Shown: piece after piece, positions 11,150-24,900 of the stretch
Position numbering within the stretch: the stretch's first letter is position 1
How the letters are laid out: each line of letters begins with the position of its first letter
Notes under the pieces: generated by a model
Databases searched by the model: none
What the model was told of the DNA's origin: nothing
Seen by the model: only the letters and a program-made list of their open reading frames with translations
Assembly (NCBI GenBank): GCA_002633025.1
Contig: NMRB01000035.1
Span: 246,514-310,513, forward strand
From: Notospermus geniculatus
Lineage: Eukaryota; Nemertea; Pilidiophora; Heteronemertea; Lineidae
DNA: 64,000 nt
Reading direction: 5' to 3'
Program-made: the position numbers and the translations under genes

Positions 11150-11440
11150 ACGATGCCTATATAATCGTACATGTTAACTGACTAGGCAATACCCCTCACA
11201 ACCACTTCACTGGCAACAAGGTAACCTAGGCAGCCTGTCAATCACTGGCAACAGGCAATATACCTTAGCAACCAGATCCGTCGTCAAGGCAAAACCTTAG
11301 CAACCTGACCTGGCAATGACGCAATATACCTTAGCAACCAGATCTGGCGTCAAGGCAATGTATCTTATCCACCAGACAGACATGCATTGGTGACAACACC
11401 TGGACATCCCTTGGCAACCAAAGCAACAGACAATGTCTGA
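11150..11440. repeat. Imperfect tandem repeat, AGCAACC-rich
   Basis: CAATATACCTTAGCAACCAGATC occurs with spacing of about 65 bases and shorter partial units (GGCAATATACC, CTTAGCAACC). Confidence 0.6.
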
Positions 11441-11867
11441 ATCTTCCGTCATCTTTCATCATGTCTCATGAAGCGATTACATCCAACTCTGTTGAACATT
11501 TTGAACACATTCAATTCCCAGGTTTTCAAGGGCAAGTACTGAGGCCCATTTCACAGTTTCCATGGAGACAAAGGGCAAGCACTGAGGCCCACTTCACAGT
11601 TTCCATGGAGACGACCTTGACTGTCATCCATCCAGCGGGCCATCATGATCTGCCATATTTGTCACATTTTCGATGAAGTGAATCTCCCGGCTACTCGTCT
11701 GTATCGCTGCTTGGAATCTCTATGCGATCTTTATCCATTTATTTCTTATTATAAAGCACCAAAATATTATGTTAAGTCACAGAGATCGAAGGTACACACA
11801 ACAAAAACAAAATTCAGTTCAGGAGGAGTGTATACACATTTTAATGCTGTAAACGCCTCAAAATATC

Positions 11868-12025
11868 CGTGGTTACGCCAGAACCATAATCCTCTTGAAA
11901 TTGGCATTGACTCAGAATAACCATGGTTACACCAGAACGTTAATCCTCTCGTAACATTGTATCGACTCACAATAACCATGGTTACACCAGAAAGTTAATT
12001 GCCTCAAAACTGGTATTGACTCGAC
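11868..12025. repeat. About 60-bp tandem repeat, 3 units
   Basis: AACCATGGTTACACCAGAA / CTTAATCCTC-type units recur three times, each ending in a TTGACTC or TCGACTC word. Confidence 0.65.
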
Positions 12026-12454
12026 CTATGCTTCATTTAAAGTGGGTCAGTCAAAATGCAAGTCATTAAATGTCCTCACACAGGATATCCTTCGTTTAAA
12101 TCTCCGCCTACAACACAAGTTCCTTGGGTCAAACACCACATTTAGTTCTCCTTTGTATGGGTTACACCCAGCATCATCTTACATCACAAAACGGTCCACG
12201 CAGTGATCCTTGGCTCAGCCAGTTTGTAATCTCAGAATGTCTTAGTCTTGATGTTGTTCCAGTGATGGTAACTTTATCCAAGTCAAAAGAACACGTTACA
12301 CTGGCCTGAGATCATCAATGATAGCCATCCATTGTCTACAAATACATCTTCACTTGACTCACATTATGTTGCATTATACAACAGGAGGCTGCAAAAGGAA
12401 AAGTGATAAAGTGGTTAATACGCATGCACATGTACATGTATGTGTGTGCATGTG

Positions 12455-12545
12455 TGTACCAGATGTGTAAAGCACAAATGGGATTTAAACTGGAGACCTT
12501 CTACTTTGTATTCCAGAACTCGACCACCTGAGCTGAGGAGACATG
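12455..12545 (-). mobile_element. tRNA-like SINE head, fragment
   Basis: Minus strand reads CAGCTCAGGTGGTCGAGTTC then AGTTTAAATCCC, a degenerate box A/box B arrangement about 50 bases apart. It lies about 180 bases past the Robo stop codon, so it would be inside the 3' UTR. Confidence 0.4.
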
Positions 12546-12726
12546 TCATATCAGTTTGGCAAGCTGTTTCTGATACTGGTACCTTGACAGAGCAGGCAGC
12601 ACACATAGGCTACAAATTCCTGTCTGTGGGGTTGGAAAGCTGTGTCGTGGACAATCAACTCACAGTGAGTGATGAGGTCGTCGCACTCATAGGTTTTAGC
12701 TCACAGAATGGGCCACAGTGATGATC

Positions 12727-12965
12727 TCACCGAGATTTCCAAATATTATGTGGTACAAATCTTAGCAACAAGTTCAGACCCTTGTCGTGAACACCAACCT
12801 GTTCAAACATCTGTGCAACGTTTGGCAGTGTAGCAGTATTATCCTGGCACATTTCCTTTCGATGACGACGTCCCGTTGAGGTATTCATGTTCCGTGGACC
12901 TGTGGAGCTATTGCCAGAACTGGCTACTGGGAAATTAGGTTTATTATAAGAGGGCAGTTCACCAT
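12727..12965 (-). CDS. robo: Robo last coding exon and stop
   Basis: Reads [37 protein letters not shown] and ends [10 protein letters not shown] before TGA at 12729-12727. The [10 protein letters not shown] start matches the position of the Y-x-x-P-x-FP block near the Robo C terminus; the final residues are not family-conserved. Confidence 0.9.
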
Positions 12966-15900
12966 CTGAAAGGGAGAAAAATTAATTCCTGGTGTCATCC
13001 ACGACTTCTAGTTAGCCCTTTCACTGCAGAGGTTTATTCTGTCAAATTTGAAAAATATGCACAAAAAGACTGAATCGCCTGTAAACCAATATGAACAAGG
13101 TATTCATTGGAAAGCTCTCAGTGAATCGTTTCATATGAATACCAATGTGACAGGATTTTCAGAATTTGTAAACACTTTTTTCTGTTTTTGATAAACCTGT
13201 CACTGGGAGTGAAAGGGTGAATTTGTGGTGAAGGGTTAGCCATAGAGTATCATGCAGGTGCAAGTGCTGCGTTAGTCTTCAAGGACAACTGTCGCCAGCT
13301 GTTGATCGGGTAGAGTGGGACAAGCTCGGGTACATGACATATTCCAACCAAACATAGTAATAATAATAATACCCCCCCCCCCCTCAATCACACTGAAGGT
13401 ACGGTAAGGAAACCATGCTCACCAAAACCTTAATTTTCTCCCAACCATTGAGATGGAGCAATGCTCTTACCCCTGTTTGTGTCATGACTGAATACATTAA
13501 GCCTAGAAGAAAACACAGAACAGAACACCAAAAGACGGCAGAGACCACCTAGGACAACATCAAGAACTTACACTGAGGTCCCCACTCTCCATTCTGGTGA
13601 GGAGGCAGTGACGTCTTATTCATATTGTTCACATTATTATGTTGACGGAGACTATTTGCCCGCTCTGGTGGAGCCGGCGGTACCCTTTGACCCTGCTGAC
13701 CTTGAGCCTGGTCTGGTTCGCGGCGGTGCCGATGAGCTAGAAATGGGAAAGGCGGACATGTTTTTAGGGGTAGCTTGTGGCACGAAGCTGGGAATTACAT
13801 GTACACACATCCAGGGACGCCGCATTTCAGAAAGTTGTTGGATCCATAAACTGCCCTTCGCACGGACACCACTCTTCTTCACTGACTGTGCACTGAACGA
13901 AAGAATGCTTCGTTTCGAACTAGCGCAGCGAGAATAATGAAGCATTTTCTGTCCTGCACACTGGCCAGAGAGGATGTTTGAATTGGCCTAGCTGAGGAAA
14001 GGTTAGCTGCTGTGCTGCCACAGACGTGGACTCTAGGGCCCATATCTTCAAAGCTGTTTTAACGCTAAAATGCATTTTAGTCCAGCACTTGCATGCTTAT
14101 AAGCATGCAAGTGCTGGACTAAAATGCATTTTAGCGTTAAAACAGCTTTGAAAATATGGGCCCTAGAGGACAATGTTAGACGATGGTGCCAAAGGAAAGC
14201 ATTTAGGAAGAAGTGTTAGTTGCTGATGCCAAGGACGGATAAGCACTCTGAAATGAATAGCTTAATGCCAGTGGCTGGCACAGGAGATGAAATGAGGTTA
14301 GTTGCTGATACTAATTCTTCAACGCAGGTGAATCCAATGAAGACCTCGGTGGACTATCTTTGATGTCATGCAACAGATTCCTTATCAGATTCCTTATCAT
14401 TACAGATGTGCATTCACACAGTTCAATGTACAAGTTTGAGAGTGTGCATTGTGTTGATTGCCGGATGCATGACCTAGAGGTTGCAGGTTCAATTCCCAGC
14501 TGAGGCAACGTTTTGTATAACCTTAACTTGTCAGAAGGGGTCGCCCCAAAGTGAAGCACTAAAAGGCTTGCTCCTTGAGTCCCCCAGGAAGTTGTTTTTG
14601 TCAGAGACTGGGGGTTGATAATATGAAGTGCTTTGGGACTCTAAGATGAACTGACCATGTTGACCTTGTTCCTGTAACTGTTGTTTTCGTTGTGACTTGG
14701 GGTATGGCTTCCTCTGCGGGGGCACAGCACTATAATTACTATCTGTACTATAAGGGCTAGTCGGTCTTTTGGCACGTTCCCGGTGTTTGTGGTATCGTTT
14801 TCCTGAAAATCAAACGAACAAGATGATCATAGTTATCAAACAACAAGAGGAAGACAGTTAACTTCAGCAGTTTCTTCAAATATTTGTCCACAGTCGTAAC
14901 AGTTTGACAATTCATTGATTGAAGCGGACAGAACGAGCCAACGACAGACAGACATGGTTTATTCATTAAAGTCTGATAAAAGGATGTGCGTTTCTCTGTA
15001 AAACTGGAGACAAGAAGGGACAGGATGGAGTGAGTGACAAGATTAATGAAATAACGGAGGAATGAAAAGGAAGATCATGACAGAACTTAAAACATGCAAA
15101 CTGTAAACCATCACATATTCATGTTTTGTCAGCCAAAAAATTCGTTTGTTGCAATCCCTCAGGAATGGCGTCTCCAATGGTAACTTGGTTCGCAGAGGTC
15201 AGGGGTCAAACTTGATCGACTGGCAAGTTGGGTCAACATGGTGAAAGAACTTGGGTCAGAAAGCCAGCCAGTTTTCAAAAGTTGGCAGCAAATATACTCC
15301 GGTTTACATACTAGAGTCAATGAAATCATGCAGAATTCCATCCAAAAAATGCAATGTTTTCACCACAGAACAAAACGTAAACCATTCAAGAACATGAACA
15401 TGAAACACATGGCATAAGATGATATCTGACGAACATCTGGAATGACTTCAGAGGATGCTCTTCAAATCTATTGACAGAAGTCTGTGTTTCGAGGCATATC
15501 AGCATGGCAAACAAACAAAAAGTTATGCATCATAGCTGCTTAGTGACAGTGAGCCGTCCCGACCACACCCAGCAAGCGTTAATTTATTTCATCATAGGTG
15601 TCGTCACCCGTCACCTTCTACAGACCTCCACCAAGACATGACTGGATAGACATACACAACTAAAACACCATAAAGCATGCAAAAACAAAACATCTAAAAT
15701 GACTCTTTGACATGAACTGATTTCATTCTGTTGAATCATGAACTTATGAGATGTTTTCTGTGTGAGGTTTGAGTGGACCTGAACGGTTCTTTAAGATATG
15801 ACAGGGAAGCTGTGATCAGGGCGAAAAAAAACTGGATCCGATTTCATAAACTGACGATTTTGCTTGCAACACAAAAACAACTCTGTGTCATTGAATGGAT

Positions 15901-18900
15901 CCTAGGTGAAGAGAGACAGGTCCTACACTGATGTACATTGACCATGTGCAGTGAAGATGTGCTGAGACAGTGCTGTGCGCAGGTGGTGCTATATTTGGTG
16001 AATGATTTTTTCCGATATCAAAGAAAGGGAATGAAGAAATATGAGAATAGAAATTGAATCATGCAAAATGTGGAAAAAATACACCCAGCTAGATGATTAA
16101 GAGAATACATTGAGAGATGAAAGAAGATAGTCACCGTGGTAACCAATCATTTTCGTAAGTTGCCACGGTTACATATGTCACCATAGCAACCGGTATTTAC
16201 AACCAATGTTTCATACCTTGCTTTCCTTGTTGTTGGCTTGGGTCACATACTGTCGACCCAACCACAGTGAGCCCTGATAATTCTGCCGCCTTAGCAACTG
16301 CTGTTGCAAAGTCGGCCTCAGTTAGGAATGACCCATCAGAAGAACTGGCTAAACTCGATCGAGCGCTCGTACACTCAGAGTTGCTCCCGTCCGTAACGCT
16401 TGCCCACGACGCCATCATAGAACCACCTAGAACATTATGATATAAAGACTCGTAAAAACTAAGAAAAGTCGAGAGAGAAAACCTGTGATAGGTGACACAT
16501 TTTAACATCAAAGTTGCCTTTCTAGGTGAGTGTACGTCGTACAGGTGACAAAGAGAGGCTTCATCAACTAAGGCCTGTTGGAGATGTTGGTTTGGCATGT
16601 TAGCATGTACACTTGAAAAGGCAAAACTCTGTAGCACAAAGAACATTTAGGAGGGAATATCAAACAAATGACTTCACCAAAATCTCATTGCTATGAGAAA
16701 CTAAAGATATACTGTACGTTCAGTACAGAGAGGGGCTACTCCATGGGAGAGATTTCTCGAGGGGATGGAAAACTCTGGAAAGTCGATGGTGTCATTGGTC
16801 TCAACGTGAGGAAACCATGAAACCACAGAGAGCCAACTCAGGCAAGAAAACTCCCACATGGAAGAACACCTTTAGCTCTCCAAATGTTCCTTGGGCCACA
16901 GAGAGATTGATGGATTTGTATGCTCAGATTTAGTCAACAAAATGAACTTGGTGTAGCTTGGATTTCTGACAGTTGATAAAGTCAGTAGAAGACATGAAAG
17001 AAAACAAGTGAGAATGAAATCAACATGGATTTGACAGAAATTGTGAAATGGATGGATTTCAAACATAATGGTTAATTTACTTGACGTTACCATAGCATGA
17101 GAATAAAAGAGTGAGAACAAAATAGTCATGTTTGTGCACATATTTACAACATTTACAGATCCAACTCTGGTTAGCGAGTCTATTTTCAGGTGTCACACAC
17201 GGGCTATCGGAAGTTGTGATGGGGGGGGGGGGCTCCTCTATTGCAAATGAGGCTTGAATGCATTGACGACAGCATTTTTGGGAGACATTTTACACAACAT
17301 ATTCTATAATGGTAAGGTTAGCTTGAACAGTAGGACAGCTGCTCTGGGTGATTAGTATGGTTGGCTTTGATATAACAGTTTATTTGCACTATATTTAAAA
17401 CTGGAGATCGAGGTAAGGCAGGAGTATGTACAGCAATGTAATGTACAACTACTGTAACAGATGACAGGTGACAGATGCCAGTTTCCACTGCACCATTGGG
17501 ACAGGAGTGTCAGTGGTTTAAGTAACCTTTAAGGCCCGTTTCCACAGAAGCGGCAGCGTGAGCGTTTTGACGCTTCGCCCATTGTTTGGAAGCAGGGCGG
17601 CGGAAAATAACAAAAGATTTGACGCACCACGCAGCGTGAAACGCGTCTGTGGAAACGAGCCTTTATGCCCAATACGTATCTAAGATAAAGTTAAACTCCC
17701 TACGCAGTTGTGAGTCGCGCCTCTTCGGTTTACTCGCTCTCCACAACTGCTTTACTTCGTGGAAGTCGCCGCGTTTGGTCAACAGATGGCGTCAGGGCCT
17801 GGCGCGAGTTTTTCAGCCTATCAGCACGCTGCTTTCAGAACTCTTTGGCCCGTTGGCAACGGATGTTCTTGTGCTACCATGGCTACGAACCGCTCGACCA
17901 ATGAAAAAGTATCCCAGGCCAGCTTGGTTATCGGTTGCTCGGTGCTCTCATTGGTCTCTCTCAGCGCCATCTGTTGACCAAACGCGGCGAATTTTACGAA
18001 AGTAAGCAGTTGTGGAGAGCGGGTAAACCGAAGGGGGCGCGGTACACAACTGCGTAGGGAGTTTAAGATAAAGTATAATTGTTAGTTTTTATTTACAGTG
18101 AAGAGAGATTATTATGAGAGAACAACTTGTGTTGTTGTGCTTTGTGTGTTTGTGTTTTTTTCATGTTTTGGTGATTTGGGGTTGTGTCAGTAAGGCCATC
18201 GACTATGTTTTAAGTTTTCAGTTCCTATCACCTTTACCAAAATATCATCTGAAATTTGAGGTATTATTATCAATGACATCATAAAAGGCTTGTTGTTGAT
18301 TAGTGAAGTGTGATCTATCACATTGAGCTAAAGTGAAGCCATTGTGACTCTACCCTATAGAACACATCAGCTCAAGTGAAGCCAGTGTGACTCTACCCTA
18401 TAGAACACGTCATTAGCTTAAGTGAAGCCTGTGACTCTACCCTATAGAACACGTCATTAGCTTCAGTGAAACCTGTGATTCTACCCTATAGAACACGTCA
18501 GTAGCTTCGGTGAAGCCTGTGACTCTACCCTATAGAACACGGAAATGACGATTGGGTGCAGAAAATATGTGCAAACTAGAACGAACTTAACAAGATGCAG
18601 GGGGTGGCAATTAAAGCTGCACATGTAAAGTAGGATCATAAAGGTAGGGTCATAAACATAGGGTCAAAAAAGGAATCTGTGGCTGCAGGTTTGAATCTTC
18701 AATATGCTGGGATACATGTCCAAGAATTACTTCATAATTTAGGACTTGATGAAAGAAATTTTGCACAAAAATAACTCTCTTTGGAATCATCGGGTGGACA
18801 ACATAATGGATCAGATTTCAACCGAGAACAATTCCATTAGATGTGCATTTCATATTCGAATTGTATAGAAATGTACATAATGAGGAAGCCAACTTGGCAT

Positions 18901-21900
18901 GACATGAAAGGTGATTGTTATTAGCGGTGACTGTGCTCAACCCTCAACCATATGTGTGCTAAAAGCATCCATGTATATAGAAACAAATCCCAGATGTAGA
19001 AAACGTTTGAAAGACTTTCCCCCATCATAATCTATGAGTAGAAGTGACAAACATAGAGAACGTGGGAAAATACATGAAATGTAGGCCACCTGGTGAAAAA
19101 GCAATGTACATTCTCTTTAAGTGAGCAACTGGACAACAGACTGATATCACAAGACCAAGAGCTTGTTTCAAAGAAAAGGGTGAATCGTTTTTGTGCCACT
19201 TTCCCCATTTGACTCAGTGCAGTGCTGATGTATTGTGGACAATGTACACTGCACAATGGACGACAACGATTGTGTCATTTTACGAATGCTGTCTCATTTT
19301 TTAGCATGATAGGTTAACTGAGCTTGATTGGTGCAGATTTTGAATTTGTGATTTGATATGAGCCTGTTGTCTCACTGTCTCCCATTCAAATAGGCTCTAA
19401 ATGGGCAATTCACCATTGTTGGTTTCCTTAGAGCTTCACTGAGACTAGACATACAAATAACTGCTATGGTTGAGTTGCCCATTGAGAGCCAACTTGCCTG
19501 AGAAACTCTCACGTGGATCAGCGCGCGCCTTTACAGACACATCAAGTGTTTTTGCAAAGTGTGTTAGACACACATTGCATCAAGGATGTTTCTATATACA
19601 TAGGGTTATCTATACAAGGAATAAACCACGCAGCAAATCATTAATCAGTATTTCGGGAAAAACCCTTTGTGAATTATGTAGCCTAATTTGTTTGTTTTTC
19701 TATATATTTTCACAATACGATAGAATGTGGTTTGGCAGTGAAGGAGAGAAACATTGATAATGATTTGACACGTAGAATTCCATGATAATCAGCGTGGGGT
19801 GTTAACAGTGTGCAGGTTAGCTCAGGCTCAGCAGCCGTCGCTTACCGTCCGCATATAATTCTCCGACACTAGATTCGGGGCTGGCACAGTCTCGTTCCTG
19901 ATTATCACTAGGATCGGACTCACCGGTGAACTCCGGTGGCATACTCTCGCCGTCGTAAACAGGCGATTCACTGCCACCCTGGTGGTATAAGTCCACACTA
20001 AGTGACGGACCATTTGGTGTTGACTCCAACCTGAAAAACAAGGAATGGTCGAAGTTTATACGAGTCCATGATATACGGCTCCAGGCTCTGTCTCTCCACG
20101 CAGTTATGTCACCATATCTCTGGTCTCTATAGCAACTGTAAACAAAGCATGTGCAGAACGGAATTCCGCCTGGCAGTTTTTGGTCAAATTCTGCAATATG
20201 GTGGGGCAGGTTCAGAGGTTCAAACATATCTGACGTCCACTCACCTAGCTGAATGTCCAGGGGAGTGGATAGGCTCACTAACTAGACTTGGTAATGAACT
20301 CTGTATGGCACGATCCATTGAGACTCCGTTTGTCGGTGACGGAGGGAGCTGGGGGTAGAGACGAGGGGTCTGACCGCGGGCCTCTGAATCACTCATGAAC
20401 CTGTGCTCATGATCAGTCGGCAACACCTTATACCCTCCTCTTGGAGGCATCGGACCCTCAGGATCACTTGCCCCTCGCATTTGATATTTATCATAACCTC
20501 TTGGTGACGAACTTCGTTGTTTAGGCGACTGAACACGATTTGATAAGTCGTTTCTAGGCGACTGGTTCCTTCGTTCATCTATATTATAAGGCTGATTTCT
20601 TGGCGACATGGATCGGCGCTCATTGTCAGATAATGGCAAATTCCTAGGTGGCGTTGGAAGTCGGTCATGAGGTGACCGGTACGCATTCATCGCCCCCTGG
20701 CGCTGTTGGTTTTGAGGCATTGGAACGCGATAATTATGTTCAAATTTAGTTGGTGATCCACCCCTGGATGGTGAGTCAGGGGGCGTTCCTATGTCTGAGG
20801 GGGGAGGATTTTCTGGGGGTGGAGGCAGAAGATCCGCAAAGTTCAACACTGGGTTCCTCATGGCCATGTGCATGTTGGTCCGTCTGATCGGCATACCGTT
20901 CTCATCTGAAAATAGAAAGATACGTCATGAGTTATGTAACCTTCTCATAGAATCATATATAGGCCGACTATTCATGCCATGTACAGGAAATTGAGAATAG
21001 ATTAGAGACCTTCTGTTCGCCAGTCAGAGGCCAGAGCCATTACACAGCAGCGATCCCTTACCAATAGTAAAGTCACTTGTAGGACTTGGATCTGGGGGTA
21101 GCATTGGTATCTGTTCTGATGGGACACCATAATGTCCCGTGTTTGGCCGGCTGTTGTCCGAGTTTGAATCATTTAGTAAATCCGTTTTTACACAGCTATC
21201 ATTTGAGCCACTCTTTTCTACACCACGTGGGATGTAGGAACTTTTGACAGGGGTGAAGGCACTGCCACCAGTTTGCTGAAAAACGAACAAAATACAGCTA
21301 ATGTCATACTGGAGAAGTAGAATGGTACTCACTTAGCAAACTCACTACCAGGAGGACGCCTCTCATTAAAGACAACATTGGGGGTCATGGCTCTGCATTT
21401 CTACAAGTGACCTTCGAAAAGTGAGGTTGCAGTATATACTAACCTGTTGATTAATGAGGTTATTGCTTGTACATAAATTTGTGGTCGCATACGGTGCGAC
21501 TGGTAATGAGATCGGGTTGGCCTTGTTGTAAAATGTCTTCATCTGTGTCACGTCACTCGTGTCGTGGTTATAATCAGCCATCTTTTGTTGTCGTTTTTCC
21601 AGTATATTGGTGACATCAGGCTGCTGACCACGCATATCCACGTGTTCATTCTCTTTGTGCCCATAGGGGTCTCTAGGATAGCCGTCTGGGCGGCCAGCGA
21701 GGGCCACTTCTTCAGGTTGCTTGCCAGTTACTGAAGACAAGGTCGAGAAAGTTTCATCAGTCAGGACCGTGTCATTATCACTAGGACACACAAGACAGAG
21801 GAGTCATAGGGAAAATAGGTGCACACAACAAACTACACAGGCTAGCCAGGCCTTTATTTGTAACATGGCCAGATAACATCATCTCTGCTGACTGCTGATC

Positions 21901-24900
21901 AACTAATGATAATTTCCATCATAAAGAAATGACAACACAAGATTTCCATGAATGAGACAAAACACAGGTGACAGATCTAGAGCTGACCAAGCTCAAGAAG
22001 CCCTTTAAGCCCACCACGCGTGAGAGGAAACTAGGCAAATTCATCTCATGTGCAGGCGATTTTCCATAAGATTTTTGCAATTTCAGCCCAAAAGGAATAT
22101 ATGCTGAAATCTAACAGAAAACTACCCACACTGAGACAAAGTTGTCACAACAGGTTGTCATGAATGAACTTCTGCTGCAGTATAGTTTTCCCTCGTCAGC
22201 ACTGGGTTCTAGAATTGAAGACATTTGTGAAGATCCAACACACATTTACTATTCCACAGTTCTGGATGATCATTGATCATCATCTGCATCAGTAAAATAC
22301 CTTTAACGCAAATTTAATCTTATCGTGGGCTAAAGTGAGCTTGCTCTTGCTTATAAATCTAACTTACGGTTAAGGACCATACCAGGATTTTTAGCCTTGA
22401 TATACGGTTTCCTGTTACGTCGTCTCTTGTACAGCCAGATACTGAACACACACAAGGCAAACCAGAGCATTCCTCCTATTATACCAATGATTGTGGGAAT
22501 AAACCATGGCTCGTTTACGAAGTTCTGCACATAACTTGATGTCTCTGTGCCACCTGTTGAGAAAAGATGGCACGAGTTTAGTTGCTTCACCTTCCAAGCA
22601 CTGGACAGGGACCAGTATTCCAGCTTGGTCAACATCTGACATGGGCCTCTTCAGTGTCTTGATAAGAAAGGAATTTTAGACGATATCAATATCTCTGTCG
22701 AGATTTACAAGGTCTTGTTCCACTGCTTGGATCTTCTGACAGAAAACTGTGAAAAGGTCATCTGTCTCCATCAATCAGTGACACCCATCAGGCAGAGGAC
22801 TCAGGGTAAACTTGTTTGTTGATGAACCTGGACAAATCACCACTGGAGCTACATATTAAAGGAGCTGGACGTCCAAGTTGTAAAGACGATATTCACTAGT
22901 CTCGGTCACCCAGCCCCTCGGTCACCCAGCCGAATCTGAGGATCGAACGTTTGTGTCGCAGTACCTGCGGAACGAAACGGTTGGCTGCGCGAGACTACAT
23001 ATTCACTTCAGTACATATCACCGATAATAAGTGGCAGCACAGCGTGGACAGAGAACCAGTGAGTGGTTGAGTGAGTTGCATTGGACCGGGCACCAGTCTA
23101 ACGATCACGGGGCGCTACTGGTGCTGCCACCTTCACGAAGGAATAAAACTAGTTTGCCGACCACTGATTGTAAACAAACTGGTTTGTTTACAACTTGGAC
23201 GTCGAACTCCTTTTTAAGAAAATGCGCCCGCCATGGAGGGGGACAGGCCGAAATGTCACTCCGAGAAAACACTGTTGACCAATGCCGCCGAGATCTTCTA
23301 AACACCGGCACATGTATGTGTCACAGCCTGTCTCTGCGGCTGCTGGACAGGTGCCCGGCATCGGCGGAATGCGTGAGGACCTAATCGTGATCACAACGAT
23401 TTGAAAAAAAACGTTCTTGGTAAAAAACCCAGCCTACTAACTTTCGCTAAACGAGCTGAATAACGAAGAGATAAACCGGGAGATAAACGCGGTAATCTTC
23501 TTCCAAACGTGACGTAGCCCTTAATATTAAACCTTGGGAGCACACTCCACGCACGTATGCTGCGCTGGGATTGAACTGGCATGACCCGTTGACGTCAACA
23601 TCCGAACACTGGTGCTTCTGTGGCGGACTTGGCCGCTTGTGAGTGTCATTGACATTCCTTTTGAATTGAATCAAGCTTAGGAATTTGTGGTTTATTTTAA
23701 TTGTTACGTATTTTAATTGTGTGTTCATGTTCACTGGGATTAGGGATCTTGTTTGAGGTTATTGTCTGCTGTCCGAGGTTGTTTTAGTGTTAGTTCTCCT
23801 ACCTTTTCTATGTGATTTCGGTTTTTCGTACAGAAGATCGTTTTTATGATGCCTAGTTGGGCTTCTCTCAGATCCCGTCCTGTGTCCTGGTTTGCCCATT
23901 TCGGATAAAACGTACATTTTTGTGTCAAAAGAGATATTTCTGTGTAAGAACATCTCGAACAATTTTAGCAGAACATGCCCATAATTTTGTTTCCCGTGAG
24001 CGGTGGACAATGCATCTTGAGCGGGAGACATTGAAAAACGTCAACTGATCACGCGACGTGTCTCGGCCAATCAAATTCACGGATTCTCTCTTGAGCTATG
24101 ATACAGGGTATTGTTATTGTTTCAGCAATAAACCTTTTGTCATCTACAAGAGTGCACCAACAGGCAGGTTTGTGCGATCCTTCTGACCTAAAGTGAGCTT
24201 AGCACATCTTCACTCAGTCGTTTCAAGTGTGGTTAAACAAAGGCAGTAATGCTTTAGAGTGTGAGCTAGGTAGGATTGTAAGGTACTACTAGTTATCTAT
24301 GTGCACAGAATACCTGTAATCACAGCCGAACAATTTCTGTCGGACTCAAGTATACAGTCGTCATCACCTAAGTCTAGAATAAGAAGTTATCACTGATGAA
24401 GTAATCATGACTTTTTGAATGTGGCACCTTCGCCAGCATCAGGGAGCCACAACAGCCATCAACACATGAGCTAAATCCTCATTAAGAACTATTTATGACT
24501 TCAACCAACATATCAGATGGGCCAAAGTCAACAGGAACACTCTTCAAAGATAAATATAAACGTAGAGATGTTGATAGACACAGCTAGTAGTAATATTCTA
24601 CTCACCCACAATCTGAGCCTCACTCCGAACTCCAACCCCCATCCTTGTCGTCGCCGCAATATATATCTTGTACATCATGTCCGGGATCACGTTTCGTATC
24701 GGATACCGGGTTGTCGTGGCATTCGTCGTGATATTACGACTAAATTTACTTGAATTTCCAATGCAATATATCTGAAATTTATAGAAGTGTCAATGTAACT
24801 CGGAGGAAACAGCAAAAGTTCAGCAGACCTGTAGGCCTAGCTGAAAGATGTCCTACTACGTCTTCTCAACTCGTCTGAAAGGATCAAGTGATGAGCACTG

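Larger units (their letters stand above)
6217..12726 (-). other. Repeat-poorer region, possible long Robo 3' UTR
   Basis: Downstream of the Robo stop (12727) on the minus strand there is no exon. AATAAA hexamers on the minus strand occur near 11735 and 6217-6222 (AATAAAGTGAAATCAACAGT). A UTR reaching about 6200 would be 6.5 kb. This is inference from a polyadenylation-like signal only. Inside are a hairpin (8320-8456), SINE-like heads, several short tandem repeats and single-base N at 9100. Confidence 0.25.
16427..19845. other. Robo intron with MITEs and a minisatellite
   Basis: Holds two foldback elements (17530-17665, 17692-18066), a poly-G run near 17221, and a 45-bp tandem repeat (18326-18540). 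Several 70-150-codon open frames are present but lack splice logic. Confidence 0.7.

Noticed and set aside
19817-20278. 153-codon minus frame across an intron
   Set aside because: Continues through a clear acceptor at 20031 and a donor at 19845; only 20030-19846 is coding.
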